A program made the position numbers and the translations under genes. From Neobacillus massiliamazoniensis (lineage in GTDB: Bacteria > Bacillota > Bacilli > Bacillales > Cytobacillaceae), in NCBI RefSeq assembly GCF_001048695.1, contig NZ_CVRB01000003.1, forward strand, positions 248,001-312,000: a stretch of 64,000 nucleotides of DNA. The letters are read 5' to 3'. The notes below the pieces were generated by a model. That model was not told where the DNA came from. It worked only from the letters and a program-made list of their open reading frames with translations, and did not search any database. The stretch's first letter is position 1, and the number at the start of each line of letters is the position of its first letter. Shown piece by piece: positions 1-7,019 of the stretch.

Positions 1-267
1 CTTAGTGAGAAAGACGGAAAAGTTGCTTTGTCGATTAAACAGGCGATTGATCGGCCTGAAGGACAAACCTCTTATGGACAACGTTCACAACGCCAAGGAA
101 GAGCTGATAACCGTTCAAAGGACTTTCGATCAAAAGGTAATTTCAAACCAAAAGAAAGTTTTGAGGATAAATTGGCACGTTATTTAAAGACAAGTGAGGA
201 GAATTTGTCTACCCACAAAAATAACACTAGCGCAAAACAGGGTGGTAGAGGCGGAAGACGCGGATAA
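1..267 (+). CDS. yabR: S1-domain RNA-binding protein YabR, C-terminal part
   Basis: The 5' end lies outside the window; 88 residues are visible. They begin with the last strand of an S1 fold (DGKVALSIKQA), continue through a Gln/Arg/Asn-rich linker, then SFEDKLARYLKTSEENL and a basic tail ending GGRGGRRG. Bacillus subtilis YabR, a small S1 protein of about 128 residues thought to bind RNA or ribosomes, has the same order of S1 domain, SFE..K..KFLKDSED segment and GGRGARRG end. The tail match is specific, so the assignment is fairly secure although most of the S1 domain is not seen. A hairpin terminator follows closely. Confidence 0.85.
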   Translation, partial: LSEKDGKVALSIKQAIDRPEGQTSYGQRSQRQGRADNRSKDFRSKGNFKPKESFEDKLARYLKTSEENLSTHKNNTSAKQGGRGGRRG

Positions 268-302
268 ATTGTTACGTTTTTTAATACTTCATCATATAGA
301 TA

Positions 303-335
303 AAGGTAAGCCTGTAATTGGCTTGCCTTCTTTAA
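303..335 (+). terminator. terminator after yabR
   Basis: AAGGTAAGCC and GGCTTGCCTT form a stem with one G-U pair around a 7-base loop, followed by a T-rich stretch. Confidence 0.65.
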
Positions 336-418
336 TGTAATTTAACAGTCATAAAAACAATATCAGAGCAATCTTGTCACAGTTACAATTAACGTTTTTA
401 TAGTCAAAAGAAAGAACA

Positions 419-712
419 TTAAAGCTTCCAAGTAGGAAAGTCACTATCCTTTTGTATCTCATAGTCTTTCATTCTGGAGTATGCGTTAGCTAATTTAGAC
501 ACTATAAATCCTTCAGGACTCGAGATTTCTATACGATCGTTTAACTCGTGAATTCTAATATTCGCAAACATATTTGCTACCTGGGCTAAATTTTCAATAG
601 TATCCATTAATTCAGGATGGTTATTATAATTAGATTTAGCTATGAAGTAAATATACTCCAGTTTATTTCTAATTAGTTTAAGCGTTTCGATATCAAACTG
701 TTGACTTTGCAT
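419..712 (-). CDS. hypothetical protein, 97 aa
   Basis: I do not recognise this family. The 97-residue product is soluble and predicted mostly helical, with no signal peptide or membrane segment; a middle stretch (ENLAQVANMFANIRIHELNDRIEI) looks like helix followed by strand. The start is supported by a GAGGAG ribosome binding site about 9 bases before the ATG at 712. It stands alone between convergent and divergent neighbours. The well-formed binding site and normal codon use are the main reasons to accept it as a gene. Confidence 0.6.
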   Translation of the reverse strand: MQSQQFDIETLKLIRNKLEYIYFIAKSNYNNHPELMDTIENLAQVANMFANIRIHELNDRIEISSPEGFIVSKLANAYSRMKDYEIQKDSDFPTWKL

Positions 713-905
713 AAGTTTTTCACTCCTCGTAAATACAACATATGGGAGTAGAGGAAATTAAATACCAAAAACGATAAATATAAGAAATGAGATAGGAGAG
801 CAGCAAGTCCAAGTCCATTTTTTACTAATCCGATACTCGAAAGCAATACACATATATCCACCGTATCAGCATATTATACTGTGACACAAAAGGAGGATAA
901 CAACT

Positions 906-1214
906 ATGATCAGTGAAGAAGTGAGCAAGAAAATTGAAAGTATCATTCATCCGAAAGTCCGGAATATTGTAAGAGCTTGTGTAGAACAAGGCTGTAGGTT
1001 CAGACAGCACCCCAGCAATCCTAATTTAATTAACTTGTTTGATCCTGTTCGAAGAAAAACGATCATAGGGGACATTAATCCTTTAAGTCAAAGAGGGTAT
1101 TTTACACTAGAAACGAATAATGGCCGCTTTAAGTCTTTTAGAAATGAAATGATTGGATTGGATATAAATCAAGTGGATTTTGAAGAAAGTGTACTTAAAC
1201 AGTTAAACCATTAG
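906..1214 (+). CDS. hypothetical protein, 102 aa
   Basis: An unrecognised 102-residue soluble protein preceded by a very strong ribosome binding site (AAAGGAGG, 8 bases before the ATG). The sequence has a helical N-terminus, two cysteines in VRACVEQGCRF, and a strand-rich middle. No transmembrane segment or signal peptide is visible. The next 140 bases hold no gene. Function cannot be assigned from sequence; the binding site makes expression likely. Confidence 0.65.
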   Translation: MISEEVSKKIESIIHPKVRNIVRACVEQGCRFRQHPSNPNLINLFDPVRRKTIIGDINPLSQRGYFTLETNNGRFKSFRNEMIGLDINQVDFEESVLKQLNH

Positions 1215-1355
1215 GCTTGTTAACAACAACAAATAATCCTGCTCACAGGAGATTCCGCTCAAACTCTGCAAATCCGCTCAAAATGGTTAAAATCAATTTC
1301 TCCGTTTCCGTATTCTAAACTTGGCCCATATGAAAACATGTACTTTGACGACATG

Positions 1356-1548
1356 TTAAAATTGGTCTCTAATGATTTGAATTGCGTCTACAGCTGAACG
1401 GGCAAAATGGACCAATTTTGTTACCATAAGGGTATCGCCCACTTTCAAAAGTGAAAGTACTATTTGAAACTGAGGCCGTTCCTCCTTTATCCCAGTGGAT
1501 TTTTCGGGAAAAATCTTGTCACAACCTTCCTGGTCTAGTGAATCTGTG
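1356..1548 (-). pseudogene. serine resolvase, N-terminal catalytic fragment (inverted relative to its C-terminal half)
   Basis: Read on the minus strand this segment encodes SLDQEGCDKIFPEKSTG, IKEERPQFQIVLSLLKVGD and TLMVTKLVHFARSAVDAIQI. These match the middle of the resolvase/invertase catalytic domain (usual forms EGCDKIF.EKVSG, RPEL...L..LREGDTLVVWKLDRLGRS). The N-terminal catalytic serine region is missing and the gene stops at 1356. The matching C-terminal half lies next to it on the opposite strand (1551-1766). The two halves together look like one resolvase gene split by an inversion with a breakpoint near 1545-1555. Not functional. Confidence 0.7.
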
Positions 1549-1550
1549 CT

Positions 1551-1766
1551 TCTCTGATTATTGAGCGGACACAGGAGGGTAAAGTTATTGCAAAGCAAGA
1601 TCTAAATTTTAAAGAAGGTAGACCGGGTAAGTTTAAAAAGGCGCAGATCGAGCACGCCTTAAAGCTGCTGAAAAAAAACTCTTACAAACAAATTGGGCAA
1701 ATGACGGGAATCAGTAAAAGCACGCTGATCTGGGCAAAGAAGCGCATGGAAAGTGAGGAAGCATGA
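1551..1766 (+). pseudogene. serine resolvase, C-terminal fragment with helix-turn-helix
   Basis: On the plus strand the reading frame gives [14 protein letters not shown], then [18 protein letters not shown], then [20 protein letters not shown], ending with a stop at 1764. This is the end of the catalytic domain (IxERTQxG) and the DNA-binding helix-turn-helix of a Tn3/Tn552-type resolvase. It has no start codon of its own and abuts the N-terminal fragment, which runs the other way. It is a decayed remnant of a mobile element. Confidence 0.75.
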
Positions 1767-1942
1767 AAGAACTCTGCGCTTACTGCGGTAATTGGTTCTT
1801 GAAATAGGGAATGTTGCAGATCTCCAGTAATGGTATGTCATCACAGCCAGGATTTTCATATACAATAAAAAAACCAAAAACGATCCATCTTGAATTGAAT
1901 GTGCTTCTTTATTATTAAAATAATGGAGCAGATGTTTGGAAT

Positions 1943-1969
1943 AAGTCTCTTTTAACGGAGACTTTTTTA
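1943..1969 (+). terminator. hairpin terminator
   Basis: AAGTCTC and GAGACTT form a 7-bp stem, followed directly by six T residues. Confidence 0.5.
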
Positions 1970-1993
1970 TTTGACAATTTTTCTTCATTATAA

Positions 1994-2009
1994 GTTCCCA
2001 ATTGGGAAC
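1994..2009. promoter_or_regulatory. perfect palindrome, possible operator
   Basis: GTTCCCAATTGGGAAC is a perfect 16-bp palindrome without spacer, in a gene-free stretch. It could be a repressor site or a relic of a mobile element; no nearby gene start ties it to a regulator. Confidence 0.3.
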
Positions 2010-2786
2010 CCAAAGTTATTCCTTGGTTTCCTTTAATAGTTTCCCAAACAACCATATACAACTTGAAAACACTTTGTTTTGAAAATATGTAGAAAAATAT
2101 ATTGGCATTTGAGCAACATCAACTCATTTTCGTTGTCGGTAATAGGACAAACTTTCTTGTTCATATTCTGACAGTGGGGAGAGTGGGGCAACGTGAGAAA
2201 AAACAGAGAGGAAATTCTAAAGGGGAGAAAACTTACTAGGGAGACACGACTTGAGGGAGTCGGAGTTGTTCGAGTATATGGGTACTTGACTTGGAAAGAC
2301 TGATCAAACGCTTATTAAAAAGTAAATCAATTGTGGGATAACTCGGAAGGATTGAGTTCCAATTCACTTGGAACAGAGCCTCTTTTTTTTGCATATGTGT
2401 TGCAAAAAATATGTTTGTTGATTGCTGCGGCAACAATGGGAACAAAGGATAAAAATAATTCGGTAAATGAAAAGTAGAAAAAGTGCTCTAAAAATGTAAC
2501 GGCTTCGGTTTTTAGGTTGAAAAATCGAATTAACAATACATTTAGCAATACTAATTGGTCTGCTTTAATTTGTTGATATATAAGGATTATGAAACGTTTA
2601 AAAAATAAAAACAAAGCAGTTGATAATGCGAAATTGAGCTTTTTTTCTATTTTGTTAATTTGCTTGCAAATTAAGATACTTATTCTATTGTGATTTCTCC
2701 CGTTGATTAACATTATTTACTACATAACAGAACCCGTTAACATAATGTAGGCTTTTTATCATACATTTAAATCGGAGGTGAAAAGG

Positions 2787-3221
2787 ATGCCGAGAGCAAA
2801 ATATAGATCAGCGGATGTTGGTCTGATGGCAAGGATGATGAGAGCAGAAGCCGAAGGTGAAGGAAAAGTGGGAATGTTGCTTGTAGGGAATGTCATAGTT
2901 AATCGTCTAAAAGCAGATTGTTTAGACTTTAAAGGTCTAAGGACAATTTCACAAGTAATTTTTCAAGTACAAGGAGGAAATTTTTCTTTTGAAGCTGTGC
3001 AAAAGGGTAATATATTTTACCAAGCTCCAAGAACTGCAGAGAAAAGATTAGCAAAACAAAATTTGGATTACTGGAGGAATTATCCAGCTAAACATTCCTT
3101 ATGGTATTTTAATCCTCATGCTCCATGTCCACCAACATGGTACGACCAACCATTTGCAGGGCCATATAAACAGCATTGTTATTATGAGCCGAAAGAATGT
3201 GAAAGTGCATATAGGTGGTAA
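2787..3221 (+). CDS. cwlJ: spore cortex-lytic hydrolase CwlJ
   Basis: Cell wall hydrolase of the SleB/CwlJ (Hydrolase_2) family that degrades spore cortex peptidoglycan during germination. Clear family motifs: SADVGLMARMMRAEAEGEG near the N-terminus with the catalytic glutamate, GMLLVGNVIVNRL, and the C-terminal SLWYFNPHAPCPPTWYDQP block. At 144 residues it has the length of B. subtilis CwlJ (about 142) and, like CwlJ and unlike SleB, no signal peptide or peptidoglycan-binding domain. The ATG at 2787 is chosen over a GTG at 2778 because the GGAGG sequence overlaps the GTG and sits 7 bases before the ATG. It stands alone; no gerQ homologue is adjacent. Confidence 0.93.
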   Translation: MPRAKYRSADVGLMARMMRAEAEGEGKVGMLLVGNVIVNRLKADCLDFKGLRTISQVIFQVQGGNFSFEAVQKGNIFYQAPRTAEKRLAKQNLDYWRNYPAKHSLWYFNPHAPCPPTWYDQPFAGPYKQHCYYEPKECESAYRW

Positions 3222-3230
3222 AAAAATTAA

Positions 3231-3259
3231 TCCCACACAATTTGTGGAATTTTTTTTTT
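3231..3259 (+). terminator. terminator after cwlJ
   Basis: A short CCACA/TGTGG stem directly followed by nine T residues, 10 bases after the cwlJ stop codon. Confidence 0.6.
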
Positions 3260-3427
3260 CTTCATTGCCTTCATAAGAAACTAGTGTTAGTCCTAATAGT
3301 TGCTCTAATTGATTGATCTTTTCAATTCTTTTTCTGTAAGAGTAGCAATTCTGTTATTCATTTTTTTCCATCTGCGTGGGATTATGAACCTTATACTAGA
3401 TATATTAAAGAAGATATCTAAAAGAAA

Positions 3428-3461
3428 GATTGTGAATAATTGTACTTAAAGTAACTGGGGT
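3428..3461 (+). repeat. dispersed intergenic repeat, 5' module
   Basis: Carries the family signature ATTGTGAATAATTGTACTTAAAGTAAC. The same words (ATTGTGAA, then GTACTTAAACTAACGGGTGC) recur at 32.7, 36.0, 38.0, 39.6, 41.6 and 45.9 kb. Only the left module is present here. Confidence 0.6.
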
Positions 3462-3472
3462 AAGAGATTATA

Positions 3473-3727
3473 GTGCCGGAGAAGATTGTATACACAGATA
3501 CATTTGTAGATGCAGATGGTAATCCTATCGGCAACATCCCCGAAATCCTTGTAACAATGACATTTATTGAACAAGAAGGTAAAACGAAAGTTATTACACT
3601 TTCCCAATTCGCTTCAAATGAGACCCTTCAACAAGTAAAAGATATGGGTGTAGTCGAAGGGTTTGCCTCACAATTTGACCGCCTCGGCCTTCTTTTGGAA
3701 GATATGAAATTACTCATTAACAATTAG
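3473..3727 (+). pseudogene. SRPBCC/AHSA1-type protein, 5'-truncated
   Basis: The frame reads KIVYTDTFVDADGNP, then ILVTMTFIEQEGKTKVITL, then MGVVEGFASQFDRLGLLL. This is the C-terminal half of an activator-of-Hsp90-ATPase-like (SRPBCC) domain, whose members are usually about 140-160 residues. A stop codon lies in frame at 3461, only four codons before the GTG, and there is no good ribosome binding site. The N-terminal half is missing and is replaced by a dispersed repeat, so this is best read as a gene truncated by deletion or repeat insertion. Confidence 0.6.
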
Positions 3728-3807
3728 AGGAGTTGTTGTAATGGCAGCTCCTTATTATTTATTTGTGGCATATAGGTGTTAAATATGCTCCTTTCGAAAA
3801 AAATAAG

Positions 3808-3845
3808 GCTCCAGAAAGTCAGTCAAAACTGACTTTCCGGAAACC
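3808..3845 (-). terminator. terminator for the minus-strand gene at 3852-4205
   Basis: TCCAGAAAGTCAG and CTGACTTTCCGGA pair as a 12-13 bp stem around TCAAAA; read on the minus strand it is followed by a T-run. It lies 7 bases past the stop codon. Confidence 0.75.
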
Positions 3846-3851
3846 TCCGTT

Positions 3852-4205
3852 TTAAGTAATAATTGATGAAACTTCTTTGGATTCTTTCCGAATCACTTCA
3901 TCTATTTTTTTAATAAACATATCAAAAACTCTTCTTTTTTCTTCTAAATCTTTTATGTATTCCTTAAGTTGATTATAGTTTTCTTCAAAAGGTTTATGAT
4001 ACATTTCTCGAATGTTTCCTATAAGCTCCTCATTGACAGTCGATTGAATGACTTGTTTTGTTATACCATATTTATAGGAGTAAACCTTTAATTCCTGTGC
4101 CACTTGGTCGTATTCTTTTGCTATTTCTGAAAGGACTTGGGAAATATCATCCTTCCATTCATCTAATGATTTTTGTAAATAAGTTTTTGCGATCGACTCT
4201 TCCAT
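3852..4205 (-). CDS. hypothetical coiled-coil protein, 117 aa
   Basis: A 117-residue, highly charged, almost entirely helical protein. Heptad-like spacing in the second half (NYNQLKEYIKDLEEKRRV, then MFIKKIDEVI) suggests a coiled coil. No membrane segment, signal peptide or cysteine is present. The ATG at 4205 has a GCAGGTG ribosome binding site at suitable distance. It is a single-gene unit closed by the strong hairpin at 3808-3845. I do not recognise the family. Confidence 0.65.
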   Translation of the reverse strand: MEESIAKTYLQKSLDEWKDDISQVLSEIAKEYDQVAQELKVYSYKYGITKQVIQSTVNEELIGNIREMYHKPFEENYNQLKEYIKDLEEKRRVFDMFIKKIDEVIRKESKEVSSIIT

Positions 4206-4378
4206 ACAGACACCTGCCTAATTCCTTCATTATCATGTGTCTTTTATTATAACGTTGTTTATTTACAAAGAAATTTCGGTTAGATTACAAAGCATTGTCA
4301 TTATTTGAAGTTCGGAAGAACGCTAAGGTACATAGTGGAATGGAACCATAGAAAAAAGAATTAGGATGTTAAGGAAAA

Positions 4379-4408
4379 AGGACTGTTATACGTTTGATAA
4401 ACAGTCCT
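4379..4408 (-). terminator. terminator of the TetR operon
   Basis: AGGACTGTT and AACAGTCCT form a 9-bp stem; on the minus strand five T residues follow. It lies just past the stop codon of the membrane-protein gene. Confidence 0.75.
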
Positions 4409-4415
4409 CTCATTT

Positions 4416-4934
4416 TTAGAGATGATGCCTTTTCTCTGAAGTTTTAGTTGCCCGTTTTCTATAGATTAGAAACATCCCTATACCGTTTACTAAAATTAAA
4501 CCAAAAATAGTGTTACCAAGAGGTGCCCATCCGTCCTTTCCTATCAAAAGTAATGAAAGGATAACTTTTCCAATGAGGGTAACATTTAATATGACTAAAC
4601 CTAGTTTCAGTGAATGCTTCCAAAAGGCCATTCCGACCGAAAACACAAAAATCATCATAAAAGCAACCGTAATAATCGCAGAAACGGGATTGCTTAAAAG
4701 CATTTTTTCGTATTCTAAAACTGTCTTCATTTGCGAATTTATCGTTTCTGGTGCAGGGAACCAAACCATACTACTCATCATTATTACAAATGTTAGGATA
4801 AGACCTTTCCAGCTATGTTTATATGCAAAATAAGCCAATATAATTAGGAAGAGGGGGCGAATATACCAGCTTAATGGATTTAAATGGCGCTGAAAAGCCC
4901 AATTGAGAATTTCATGAAAGTCCATATCATTCAC
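4416..4934 (-). CDS. predicted membrane protein co-transcribed with a TetR regulator
   Basis: A 172-residue integral membrane protein with about five hydrophobic segments: PLFLIILAYFAYKH, LILTFVIMMSSMVW, AIITVAFMMIFVFSVG, LGLVILNVTLIGKVILSLLL and IFGLILVNGIGMFLIY. It ends in a basic tail (RKRATKTSEKRHH), consistent with a cytoplasmic C-terminus. Its start overlaps the stop of the upstream TetR gene by four bases (ATGA), so the two are translationally coupled. TetR partners of this kind are often efflux or membrane-stress proteins, but no transport motif is visible. I do not recognise the family. Confidence 0.75.
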   Translation of the reverse strand: MNDMDFHEILNWAFQRHLNPLSWYIRPLFLIILAYFAYKHSWKGLILTFVIMMSSMVWFPAPETINSQMKTVLEYEKMLLSNPVSAIITVAFMMIFVFSVGMAFWKHSLKLGLVILNVTLIGKVILSLLLIGKDGWAPLGNTIFGLILVNGIGMFLIYRKRATKTSEKRHHL

Positions 4935-5548
4935 TCCTCATGTTTGTTCGGCGAAGTTGTCAAAGCATTGGCAACAGCACTAAACATAATATCTTCAACC
5001 TTCGAATAGACCTCTTCTCCAAAATCTTTTCTGTGAATTTCCATCAACATAGCCGCACGCATAACGCCAACTATGACCACCGGATCATCATTAATCATCC
5101 GTCCCATTTTTTGCTGTTTGGTAATATAAGTCATCAAAGGGATAACATTCCGCTTCATTTTCCTTTCAACAAATTCAGGAGTTACCCTCAGCTTGACCAT
5201 TTCTAATTCTTCCGGATGTGTCATAAGCCTTTGTGAGAGTAAATTTGTACGTAGTTCATGTACCATTTGATGTAAATAAGCTAATATCCCATCATAAACA
5301 CTAACTGTCTCTTTTACCCTCCCCCAAACACGTTCCTCCATTCCGACAGCTTCAATCTCCAATAGTTCTAAATACATCGATTCTTTTGAGTCGTAAAACG
5401 TGTAAAATGTACTTTTTGCAATCCCAATTGCCTGAGTTAATTGTTCAAGTGATGTTTTTTTCAAACCCTGGGCAATAAATAACTTTTTTCCAACATCCAT
5501 TAAATTTTGATGGAGTTTCTCTTTTTCAAAGGGAGGCAACTGTGGCAT
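4931..5548 (-). CDS. TetR/AcrR family transcriptional regulator
   Basis: A 205-residue TetR repressor. The N-terminal helix-turn-helix is typical: KLHQNLMDVGKKLFIAQGLK, then TSLEQLTQAIGIAKSTFYTF, then YDSKESMYLELL. The rest is a helical ligand-binding domain of unknown specificity. The ATG at 5548 has an AAGGAG site 9 bases upstream. The gene leads a two-gene operon with the membrane protein that follows it. An inverted repeat in the promoter (5569-5604) is a plausible operator for autoregulation. Confidence 0.9.
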   Translation of the reverse strand: MPQLPPFEKEKLHQNLMDVGKKLFIAQGLKKTSLEQLTQAIGIAKSTFYTFYDSKESMYLELLEIEAVGMEERVWGRVKETVSVYDGILAYLHQMVHELRTNLLSQRLMTHPEELEMVKLRVTPEFVERKMKRNVIPLMTYITKQQKMGRMINDDPVVIVGVMRAAMLMEIHRKDFGEEVYSKVEDIMFSAVANALTTSPNKHEE

Positions 5549-5568
5549 CTTGTCATACTCCTTTCTTT

Positions 5569-5604
5569 AAAAACAAAAAAACAAATTGTATTTTTGTTTT
5601 TTTA
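5569..5604. promoter_or_regulatory. candidate TetR operator
   Basis: AAAAACAAAAA and TTTTTGTTTTTTT flank an 11-base centre, giving a long AT-rich inverted repeat about 20 bases upstream of the TetR start codon. Such placement is typical of autoregulatory TetR operators. The low complexity of the arms is a caution. Confidence 0.4.
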
Positions 5605-5665
5605 TATATTCTATGCTCCAATATTTCAAAGTGATTCCATTTTTTATCGCGGGGATAAATTATTA

Positions 5666-5809
5666 TTGCTAATTGGGGTAGGTTTAGGGATATTTGTTGG
5701 TTATGTGGTTGGTTTAGCAAGAGGAATTATGCGAGTAATAAAAGTAACACAAAAAGAAGATGTGTTCTTACCTACTGGAAAATTAAAATTTGATAAATTG
5801 GAAAGTTAA
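5666..5809 (+). CDS. small single-span membrane protein
   Basis: A short protein of about 48 residues if the TTG at 5666 is the start. It has one hydrophobic segment (LLIGVGLGIFVGYVVGLARG) followed by a charged tail ending in FDKLES. The start is uncertain; GGGG at 5651-5654 is the only purine-rich candidate site. It lies 20 bases before a second small membrane protein on the same strand, so the two probably share a transcript. No family is recognised. Confidence 0.45.
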   Translation: MLIGVGLGIFVGYVVGLARGIMRVIKVTQKEDVFLPTGKLKFDKLES

Positions 5810-5829
5810 TCTTTATGAAAGGAGAAATA

Positions 5830-6024
5830 ATGAATTATAAGGTTCTAAAAGATATAAAAGCAATGTCTGGTTTTGTTTCAACTATAAAATTGAGTGCAAT
5901 AGCAGTAGCACTTGCAATATTTAATATTAGCTATTGGGTAATTTTCGTCATTTTATCTATTTTAGTTTTGTCTCTAAGCGTATTTAAGGCTGATAAGTTA
6001 TACAATGGTAATAAAGATAATTAG
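5830..6024 (+). CDS. small membrane protein, 64 aa
   Basis: An excellent AAAGGAG site lies 6 bases before the ATG at 5830; the earlier ATG at 5815 overlaps that site and is rejected. The product is 64 residues with one long or two close hydrophobic segments (TIKLSAIAVALAIFNISYWV, then IFVILSILVLSLSVF) and a hydrophilic end. It probably forms a small operon with the preceding single-span protein. The family is not recognised. Confidence 0.6.
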   Translation: MNYKVLKDIKAMSGFVSTIKLSAIAVALAIFNISYWVIFVILSILVLSLSVFKADKLYNGNKDN

Positions 6025-6115
6025 ATAACTTCATTACTTATTACAATAACGATAATTTGTTGTACCTTATGAGCAGATTCGATAGCTCTTTTTTATTGTA
6101 GTTTTATAAAAAAGA

Positions 6116-6180
6116 TTGTTCATTTAAAACAAAGTTCGATTATTTAAAATAAAGATTTATTATTTAAAATAAAGTTTGAT
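6116..6180 (+). repeat. three imperfect tandem copies of a 22-bp AT-rich unit
   Basis: The word ATTTAAAAYAAAG followed by TT/AT recurs three times at about 22-bp spacing, immediately upstream of a terminator hairpin. Confidence 0.5.
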
Positions 6181-6183
6181 TAT

Positions 6184-6214
6184 AAATCCTGTGTTGATAT
6201 GCAGGATTTTTTTT
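6184..6214 (+). terminator. hairpin terminator
   Basis: AAATCCTG and CAGGATTT form an 8-bp stem, followed by a T-run. It probably ends the small membrane-protein transcript. Confidence 0.7.
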
Positions 6215-6352
6215 GTTCCACAATCGGGCCAGATTGTTGAATAAGATTAACAAAGGATTTAAAAAGCAGGATGTTTTATAAAAATGTAGAATCTTATACA
6301 GAGTTCTTTTATTTGTTAGAAAATCCTTGGAATTGTAAAGGAGGAGAGGACT

Positions 6353-6823
6353 TTGCAACGAATTAACTTGCTTTTAAACGTCCTAGATTCAACTTTCGAT
6401 AAAGAGAGTTGGTATGCACCGTTAAAACATGCAATAGAAGGACTTACAGCCGAACAGGCTAACTGGAAACCATCTGGAAAGGCAACTAAAACCATTTGGG
6501 AGAATGTTAACCATCTCATTTATTATAAAGAGAGACTTGCTGTAAACTTAGAAGGCAGTGAATGGACACATAATCTCGACGGTGATGAAACATTTAATCT
6601 TACCAATCAACCTAATGACGATAAGGAATGGAAAAAAGTCGTTGAACGTGTCGAAAGCGCTCAACGCAATTTAAGACAGGTATTGAGTACAATTTCCGAT
6701 GAAAAGCTTGACCAAAATTCACTTGAGAGGAAATTACTTGACATCATGCTTCATGATGCTTATCATACAGGGCAAATTATTCAATTAAGAAAAATGCAAG
6801 GGTCTTGGCCGTCAAATCGTTAA
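6353..6823 (+). CDS. DinB family protein
   Basis: A 156-residue four-helix-bundle DinB/YfiT-type protein. Members bind a metal through three histidines and several act as thiol-dependent transferases. The expected histidines are present: one in NVNHLIYYKERL and two in the late HDAYHTGQIIQLRK helix. The length is normal for the family. The start is a TTG with a strong GGAGGAGAGGA site just upstream. It is a single gene followed by a GC-rich hairpin. The substrate is unknown. Confidence 0.85.
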   Translation: MQRINLLLNVLDSTFDKESWYAPLKHAIEGLTAEQANWKPSGKATKTIWENVNHLIYYKERLAVNLEGSEWTHNLDGDETFNLTNQPNDDKEWKKVVERVESAQRNLRQVLSTISDEKLDQNSLERKLLDIMLHDAYHTGQIIQLRKMQGSWPSNR

Positions 6824-6892
6824 TTGAACAAAAATTTTTTTGTTTTGGTGAATTAATTTAATGATAGGGGCTTCATAGTTTTTCCATTATAG

Positions 6893-6921
6893 GGCGCGTT
6901 TATTTAGAAACGCGTCTTTTA
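6893..6921 (+). terminator. hairpin terminator
   Basis: GCGCGTTT and AAACGCG pair around a short loop, followed by TCTTTTAT. The left flank (ATTATAGGGCGC) resembles the right module of the dispersed repeat family. Confidence 0.55.
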
Positions 6922-7019
6922 TATTTAAGGGCCAGATAATGGAATAAACTAAAAGGACAGTTAGATATGGTTCCTTTATCACACAACCATACAGTTGCTT
7001 ATATTCAAGGAGGTAAAAC

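Larger units (their letters stand above)
1767..2786. other. intergenic region without a convincing gene
   Basis: About 1 kb after the broken resolvase. It holds a terminator-like hairpin at 1943-1969 and a perfect 16-bp palindrome at 1994-2009. Several hydrophobic reading frames on the minus strand (2236-2713) lack ribosome binding sites and family resemblance, and I do not accept them as genes. Confidence 0.5.

Noticed and set aside
2236..2713. Hydrophobic minus-strand frames of 69 and 128 codons
   Set aside because: No ribosome binding sites, low-complexity AT-driven composition and no recognisable domain.
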